From NCBI GenBank assembly GCA_958299035.1, contig CATQJL010000316.1:34537441-34601440 (forward strand): 64,000 bases of DNA, read 5' to 3'. Numbering within the stretch: the stretch's first letter is position 1; the number at the start of each line of letters is the position of its first letter. Shown piece after piece: positions 58,489 through 64,000 of the stretch. Source of the DNA: Cylicocyclus nassatus (taxonomy: Eukaryota; Nematoda; Chromadorea; Rhabditida; Strongylidae). Below the pieces are notes generated by a model, which searched no databases, was not told where the DNA came from, and saw only the letters and a program-made list of their open reading frames with translations. The position numbers were made by a program, and so were the translations under genes.

Positions 58489-59676
58489 GGCATGAACCTT
58501 TTTAAAATAATAACAATTACTGGGTACATCCGTTTCCTGAGGTCTTTTACGGTCTAACCCTAGAAAATACCTTGACGTTTCTTGGCCGCTTTCAAGAATT
58601 TGTGTAGGTATAGTTAAAATGACGACCTGCTTGATTTTAGCTGGAAATTTTCGACTCGTTCGTGGAAGGCATTGTCCCACAAAGCAGACAACTAAAAATG
58701 CGCATTGTCGTCAACGTGTTAGCCACAACCTCATGATTGCGCTCTCATTCAACAATATGCATTCCTCGCATGTGATGGTGTGAAAGCAGAAAAGGGGGGG
58801 GGGATGACCAACACTTATGAGTGCCAGTTAGTAATTCAGCGTTACAGTATCTAGCGGGGATGGCGGCAGCGCTAGCAGCATACTCTATCATATTTATGAA
58901 CCAGACAATTGGCGTGTGATTTCCCTGTGCTGCAAGTTTTCGCCTTCGTTTTCGCTAACATCCTTTGTGGCGAATCCTTAAGAAAACCTCCGTCAAAGCC
59001 TACTCTCTCGCTGCTTGAAGGCACCGTCCACCCTAAATTAGGGCTCCTGAGCTTTTGGCGGATTATGATAGTAGAACCAAGCCAATGTTCAATCCGCGGC
59101 GCAAAATGTCGCTTCGGAATAGCGAAAATGCACGAGGACCCCAAGTCGGCACCGCCCCTTCCAGTAATGCCCGCCCATCCGTGCACGCTCATCCAATCAC
59201 AGTTCCGGAAAGCCGGCCTCCGGGTTCTCCGCAAAGGGGATTGTCGAGGTGTTTGCGGACTCTCGACTTCATATTCGCACTTGAGCACATGAGAAGGCCC
59301 CGGAACGAACAAAACATGGCGCCATCTATTCTTACCGGGCTGGCTGCGCGAGCGATTCGCGTGCGGTTGCCGTGAATAGCGCAGAAGCGCGCATTCCCTC
59401 CTGGTCTTAATGCGTTTCATGGCATCAAATTGTTAGTGAAGACTTTCGCCCATCATTCAGTGCAGAAGAAGCAATTTAAATGCTGTTGAAGGCATTGGCT
59501 TTCGTTTCACTAGTGTACGCAGTTTGACTACTTGGAACCTTACAACTAGTGGTATCAAACAAGTCTCTACAAAATTTGAGTAAACTTATTCGTTTGGAAA
59601 ATCATTGCTTTTTTTGCGTGGATAGCGAATGAAGGAGACTTTTAATATATTTTCTGTATTGATCTCAACCTCTTAA
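58489..59676. other. no confident gene
   Basis: 58872-59420 is open on the minus strand for 182 codons and partly on the plus strand; the residue mix is not convincing. About 59300-59390 shares an 80-bp inverted relative at about 63405-63480 (GGCTACCGCACGCGAACGC, AGATGGCGCC). A 10-G run is at 58794-58803. Confidence 0.35.
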
Positions 59677-60092
59677 AGGCAGTGGTTCGGCAAAACCAGA
59701 CATCTCAAATTTTTGATATGGAAGGTTGCTTGCGTCCCAAATATTAGAACAAAGCAGGTCCGAGCGCCCTACATGCTGAACCTGCCTAAAAAACTGCCCC
59801 TAAACCCGTGCGCGCAGGCCATTCTCACACGCGGTCGGACGAGCTTGCGGTCCCCTCCCACCGTCAGAGGCGGCATGCCGCAATGCTATAAATGTGAGGG
59901 TCCCGCAACGACTCCACGTCTCTAACCATGGCAGGAAGTGGTCCACTCGTCCAAATTCAAAATGAGCACCCTTGAAAAATGCTGGTTCTCGACATTTTCG
60001 TGCTCTTCAAAGTGTATTTTCGAAATCAGCGCGTCGAATTAACCCAGGTAAGCGAAAAAACCTCAGGTCGAGAATTTGCCGAGCCACTGCCT
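59677..60092. mobile_element. TTAA-type MITE, copy 2
   Basis: AGGCAGTGGTTCGGCAAA at the left and TTTGCCGAGCCACTGCCT at the right, with TTAA on both sides (59673-59676 and 60093-60096). TTAA duplication points to a piggyBac-type mobiliser. Confidence 0.88.
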
Positions 60093-60096
60093 TTAA

Positions 60097-60502
60097 AGGC
60101 AGTGGCTCGGCAAATCTCAACCTAGTCAAATTTGTCAAACTTGCCTGGGGTTATTCAATACGCTGATCCCGAAAATCCACTTTTAAAAGCTTGAAAAAGG
60201 CGAAAATGAGTGTTTTTCATTGCCCTTCCCTTTTGGAATTGGACGAGTGGAACAAGGCTGATGACGCTAAATGATGCAGGACCCAATGGTTATAGCATTG
60301 CGGCGGGCAGCCTCTAATGGTGAGAAGGAAAATGCGAACTCGTCCGGATGCGAGTAGGATTGGCCTGTGGGTAAGTTTGAGAGCAATCTTCTCGCCAGGG
60401 AACGCATGCTGTGCAATCGGGATTGCACTGTTTTCATACTTGGGCGATAAGGAACCTACCGCGTTAAAATCGTGAGTTGTTGATTTTGCCGATCCGCTGC
60501 CT
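60097..60502. mobile_element. TTAA-type MITE, copy 3, inverted neighbour
   Basis: AGGCAGTGGCTCGGCAAA at the left and TTTGCCGATCCGCTGCCT at the right. It shares the TTAA at 60093-60096 with copy 2 and is followed by TTAA (60503-60506). The interior is in the opposite orientation to copy 2. Confidence 0.88.
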
Positions 60503-60933
60503 TTAAGGTTCCGACTCTCGCTAACGTAGTGCAAAAGCAACGATTTGAGGGTGCTCAAATCGATCTCGTCAAAGCAGGAATGGTGATTAAATGAAGAGGA
60601 GACTAGAGAAAATATCACTAAGCTTCTTCAGTATTCCTACAGCCATCCAACTCATTGTCAAGTAAACTTTGGGGGTAACCAAAGCACCTTAATCCGGTCA
60701 TGGAGCTCTCTAGTAATGGTTTGAGCCATTGATGCTCAGACACTGGGAGCGGACGAGCCGCGGCCCTTTTCCGGCTGGAATTTCGCCGCGTTCGCGGCCC
60801 GGCCTGAAATGGGCCGCGGCTTGGCCGGAAACAGCCTCGGCTCGTCCGGAGCTGGTTCACGGGCCGTCTAGTTTATTCTAGCTCGGATACAGTAAAAGTG
60901 TTTTTTTAATCACCGGCACTTAAAATATACACA

Positions 60934-61158
60934 ATGAAAAAAACAAAAATTGAAGCCACCGATATAGCGGCTTCGGGAACCAAATCCGACTTCAACGTTG
61001 GACAACACAAGGTGCTATCCAAGGATATACAACATATTGATCTTGTTCCCGCCTTGGAGACTGGAAAGACATCGAAGGTTATGGACACTGAGGGCAGCCT
61101 GAGCATGCGTCGTACATCATGCAAGTATTCTTTATGCTCAGATACTGGGAGCGGCTGA
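60934..61158 (+). CDS. hydrophilic ORF inside the G+C-rich composite
   Basis: ATG begins MKKTKIEATDIAASGTKSDF and continues SKDIQHIDLVPALETGKTSK to a C-terminal tail encoded by the internal terminus at 61137. A possible donor is at GCAAGTATTC (61121). The residue mix is more protein-like than its surroundings, and it may be a captured exon. Not recognised. Confidence 0.3.
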   Translation: MKKTKIEATDIAASGTKSDFNVGQHKVLSKDIQHIDLVPALETGKTSKVMDTEGSLSMRRTSCKYSLCSDTGSG

Positions 61159-61256
61159 GCCGCGGACCTTATCTGACATGGGCCGCGGTTCGGCCGGAGT
61201 TTTATTATGGAGATTTTGGTCCGCGGCTCAGCCGTTGCAATGCTTCACCCCCATCA

Positions 61257-61910
61257 TTAAGGCCGCGGCTGAGCCGGTAAGCCATACTCAGTCCGCAGCT
61301 CGGCCGGTGCAATGATAGTGACGTGAATTAAGGGCCGCGGCTCGGCCACAATCCGGCCACGCCCACAAATTAAGGATGCCTTCATACCGCGCCGGCAGCA
61401 GCCGCTGGCAGCCCGTAGCAGCCCGCAGCAGCCGCTGGCAGCCCGTAGCAGCCGCCAGCAGCCCGTAGCAGCCCGTAGCCGCCGCTGGCCGCTAATGTTA
61501 TAGAAGCGCAAAACCATCAGAATACTACTTTGAGTGCTCCTGCTACGCTTTTCGTCTTCCTTGCTTTCTCTTCTGTTGTCGCCAGTAGAAATTCTGATCT
61601 CACACATCACATTTATGTCCATTTCATTACCTTGTCGCCGTACGGTCATTCTGTTGACCACAGTTCGCAAAAGTTCCTTTCCTATGTAATTTCTTCTAAC
61701 TCTGGATGCGTCCAGTTCCTGCAGGTGTGCAATTTGCCAACTTTTTGAGTATGCTTTTGCTTCAATCTTCTTCTTGGCTATCGGTGTATATCTGAATCGC
61801 ATTACACTATTTCGCAAGCTCGCCGATTGATTCGCTGTACAGTCTGCTCCAATCCTAACCAGGCCAAAATCGGCATGGCGGGAGTTCGCGCCGCGAGAGT
61901 TTCGCGCCAC
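61257..61910 (-). other. long open frame over repeats, not a confident gene
   Basis: 217 codons, but a large part is translated from CAGCAGCC-type tandem sequence and subterminal repeats. Its N-terminal ADFGLVRIGADC echoes FGLIPIGADC on the other strand at about 62010, because the element is internally inverted. Confidence 0.4.
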
Positions 61911-62439
61911 ATCTGCGGCTAGCTAGTCTGCTCTCTCCTCGATCTCTTCACTCTCTGCGATAGCGCGCGTATGCAGCGCGATCCCCTAGCGCTGCAAGCG
62001 CGCAAATTCAGCCGACGGTTCGGCCTGATCCCGATTGGGGCAGACTGTATGGGTTTCTCTGGTTTTGGAAATGGCTCACACGTTTTACACAAGACAGATT
62101 GCGTAATTGAAATGTGGGCGCAGATAGGATGCAATGTGCGGCAACAAAACAATGAACACAATTTAATATGTGTACTTCTTTTTCATTTTCGAACTATACA
62201 CTGGCGGCAACAGAAGAAAGAAGCGTGGGAGATAAAAGCATGGGCGGGCGCACTCAAAGTGGTAAGTTTGATGATTTTGGCTTCTATGACAAAAGCGGCC
62301 AGCGGCAGCGGGCTGCTGGCGGCTGCTGCGGGCTGCTGCGGGCTGCCAAGTAGTCCGGCGCGGTATGAAGGCACCCTAAGACCGCGGACGGCCGGAAAGG
62401 CCTTTTCAGGCCGCGGCTCGTCCGCTCCCAGTGCCTGAG

Positions 62440-64000
62440 TGGAGAATTGCGTTGCCCGAACGTCCGATAGTAAAGAAATCCTTTGATTGTTTCGCAATAT
62501 GCATGCTAGGGTTGGTCAGATGTCTCTGGCGTTCCCCTCCTGTTGTATTCCTGCTCGAATTTGACGAATCGAAGCAAACGGATTTAAATCATAGATCGTA
62601 TGTGACCTATAAGAGCGTTAGACCTATATGTGCTGTCTAATGCTAGACACCTAAACAAGTAGTCTACTGCAGTTTTGAGTACTGCCACTGCTGCTAAAAT
62701 GTCTATCAGCATCAAGTATCTCATGGTCACTGAAACTTCTCAGCATAAGTTTCTTCACTTCGAAGATACCACACTCGTTTCTAGCCAAAAGTTCTCATGC
62801 AACTTGATGAAGCGTTTGCACGCACCGCATTTCAACATAGTAATAAACACTTGATAAAATTCCCATCTTCAAGACACTCATCTCTTCTCAGCCGCTGTTA
62901 TCACAAAATGCGTGACTAGTAGTTATAAAGTTTTGCATCTACTGCAAGTGACGGTTATCGCCAATTTCCAACATTTCCCAGAAAGTTTGAGTTTCGCAAA
63001 CGATAGAGATGAAAACGACTCATTATTGTGTAACATTCACAACGAGTTGTGCATACATAAGTCATAAAAAAATGAGATAAATGAGATCAAACTCAGCCTT
63101 GTGATGGAAAAAGCATCCATAATGCGAGTCGTCCATAAAAAGGGAATGAAATTGTGTCAGACTTGACATGCTCATGTAATTAGCGAGAAAGGATTTTCCA
63201 TAAACAACCTTAGAAAAGAAAAGAAACGATGACCCCTGCTAATGCAGAAAATCTACAGACATCAGTTAGAGCACCCCATTACTATAAATAGTTCGTATTT
63301 ACTTATGTGCGCTTCTAGCTGCACTGGTGGGTTCACAACTCCTTGTCAGCACACCTACCGATGAACAGCGATCGAAGCAGTATCGTACACGTGCAGGAAT
63401 GCGCTCCCCCATGCTATCGGCTACCGCACGCGAACGCCTGTCAGCCAGCCCGGTAGGAATAGATGGCGCCACAAAACATGGAAGTCGAGAATCTAGGTAA
63501 ATGGTGCCTTTAATCACATAAGTGACAAGTGTCATCCTATATTGATGGCGAGTACTAGACTTGTAATCGGAAGCGCTCCTTGAACGCACCTTGGCTACCA
63601 TTTTTGACCATGTTCGATTCAAAGTGTGCACCCTCCAAAACTCAACGGAACTTATATATGGCTGTCTTGGGTAAGTAGAGATGTCAAAATACAGTTTCCT
63701 TTCACCCTTGCATTGTCACGCGGGTTTTGCTACTTTTGATACTATTCTCTATTCATCTCGGCCCAAAACCTGCTCCACAATTATCTCAAGCTCCCTCATT
63801 CTGCGTTAACCAACCTAGGTTTCCCTCTCAGCTTCCTTTTTGGCACCTCCACTGCATGACTAACCTCTCAACGTACTTTCTTTTCGCCTCGCCCATATCT
63901 CTGAAAACGTCTTTCTTGCATTCTCTTTACTACCAGTGTGACATACGTAACGAAACGAATATGGTCTTGGAGTACGGTTTAGCATCGTGACTCCTATGGT
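62440..64000. other. no confident gene
   Basis: The plus frame 63727-63990 has a hydrophobic start but no ATG. A donor-like GGTAAGTAG is at 63670-63678, following a short frame from ATATATGGCTGTCTTG. About 63405-63480 is the inverted partner of 59300-59390. No exon can be asserted. Confidence 0.3.

Larger units (their letters stand above)
60735..62439. mobile_element. G+C-rich TIR composite with GGCTSRGCCG subterminal repeats
   Basis: CTCAGACACTGGGAGCGGAC at 60735 and its inverse ending at 62439 (one mismatch), followed inward by GAGCCGCGGCC. A third terminus (CTCAGATACTGGGAGCGGCT) starts at 61137, so an element of about 1.3 kb may sit within, or share its right end with, the 1.7-kb one. Many GGCTGAGCCG / GGCTCGGCCG units and inverted GCAGCAGCCGCTGGCAGCCC tracts (61393-61490 and 62297-62348) lie subterminally. 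Class unknown; subterminal repeats recall CACTA elements, but no duplication was found. Confidence 0.6.

Noticed and set aside
61257..61910. 217-codon host gene
   Set aside because: Mostly translation of CAGC-type tandem repeats inside a transposon composite.

Overview
The window is eukaryotic, A+T-rich and dominated by transposons. A nematode is the most likely source. Introns and start sites carry the short nematode-type acceptor TTTTCAG/TTTCAG, two secreted-protein starts sit 1-4 bases after such an acceptor (as in spliced-leader trans-splicing), and the repeats are TA-flanked mariner/Tc1 derivatives and Helitrons. I could not identify a species. No rRNA, intact tRNA, CRISPR array or prokaryotic operon was seen.

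Genic content is sparse. The best host genes are three short minus-strand ORFs at 48343-48804, 54309-54503 and 56813-57040. Each has a signal peptide starting Met-Arg, a long polyproline body and a C-terminal Tyr-Gly or Tyr-Gly-Lys. A two-exon plus-strand model (29147-29419 joined to 32411-32800) encodes a lysine-rich protein with a hydrophobic N-terminus; its intron holds a 1.7-kb foldback transposon. A possible last exon of an upstream gene lies at 23-138.

Helitrons are the main theme. Protein remnants are a Ulp1/C48-like protease (1990-2841) directly upstream of a Helitron Rep N-terminal region (3430-4700), and two opposite copies of the Helitron helicase C-terminus (11338-11619 and about 12297-13076). 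Non-autonomous copies fall into three families defined by 5'-TC, a 3' hairpin plus CTRR end, and insertion between A and T. HelA (12392-12860, 23992-24529, 41283-41871, with a diverged copy from 44206) has a palindromic body. HelB (1239-1960, 14111-14777, 18540-19254, 53223-53933) ends in CTGG after a strong hairpin. HelC is at 42425-42829. One HelA copy interrupts one helicase remnant, and the other remnant supplies the empty site.

Other elements by region. A Penelope-like reverse transcriptase remnant is at 5690-6590. A hAT MITE with a perfect 8-bp duplication (6794-7911) and a palindromic mariner (8099-9045) both sit inside an older repeat, P. A TIR-bounded segment at 18108-25254 encloses a broken PIF/Harbinger transposase (20076-21115) and many nested insertions. 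Large inverted duplications are at 30000-31707 and 33458-35439. TTAA-flanked MITEs are at 38588-38993 and 59677-60502, and a G+C-rich TIR composite is at 60735-62439.

The picture is a transposon graveyard around a few small genes. Nested insertions give several natural empty sites, so element ends can be set from the sequence itself.
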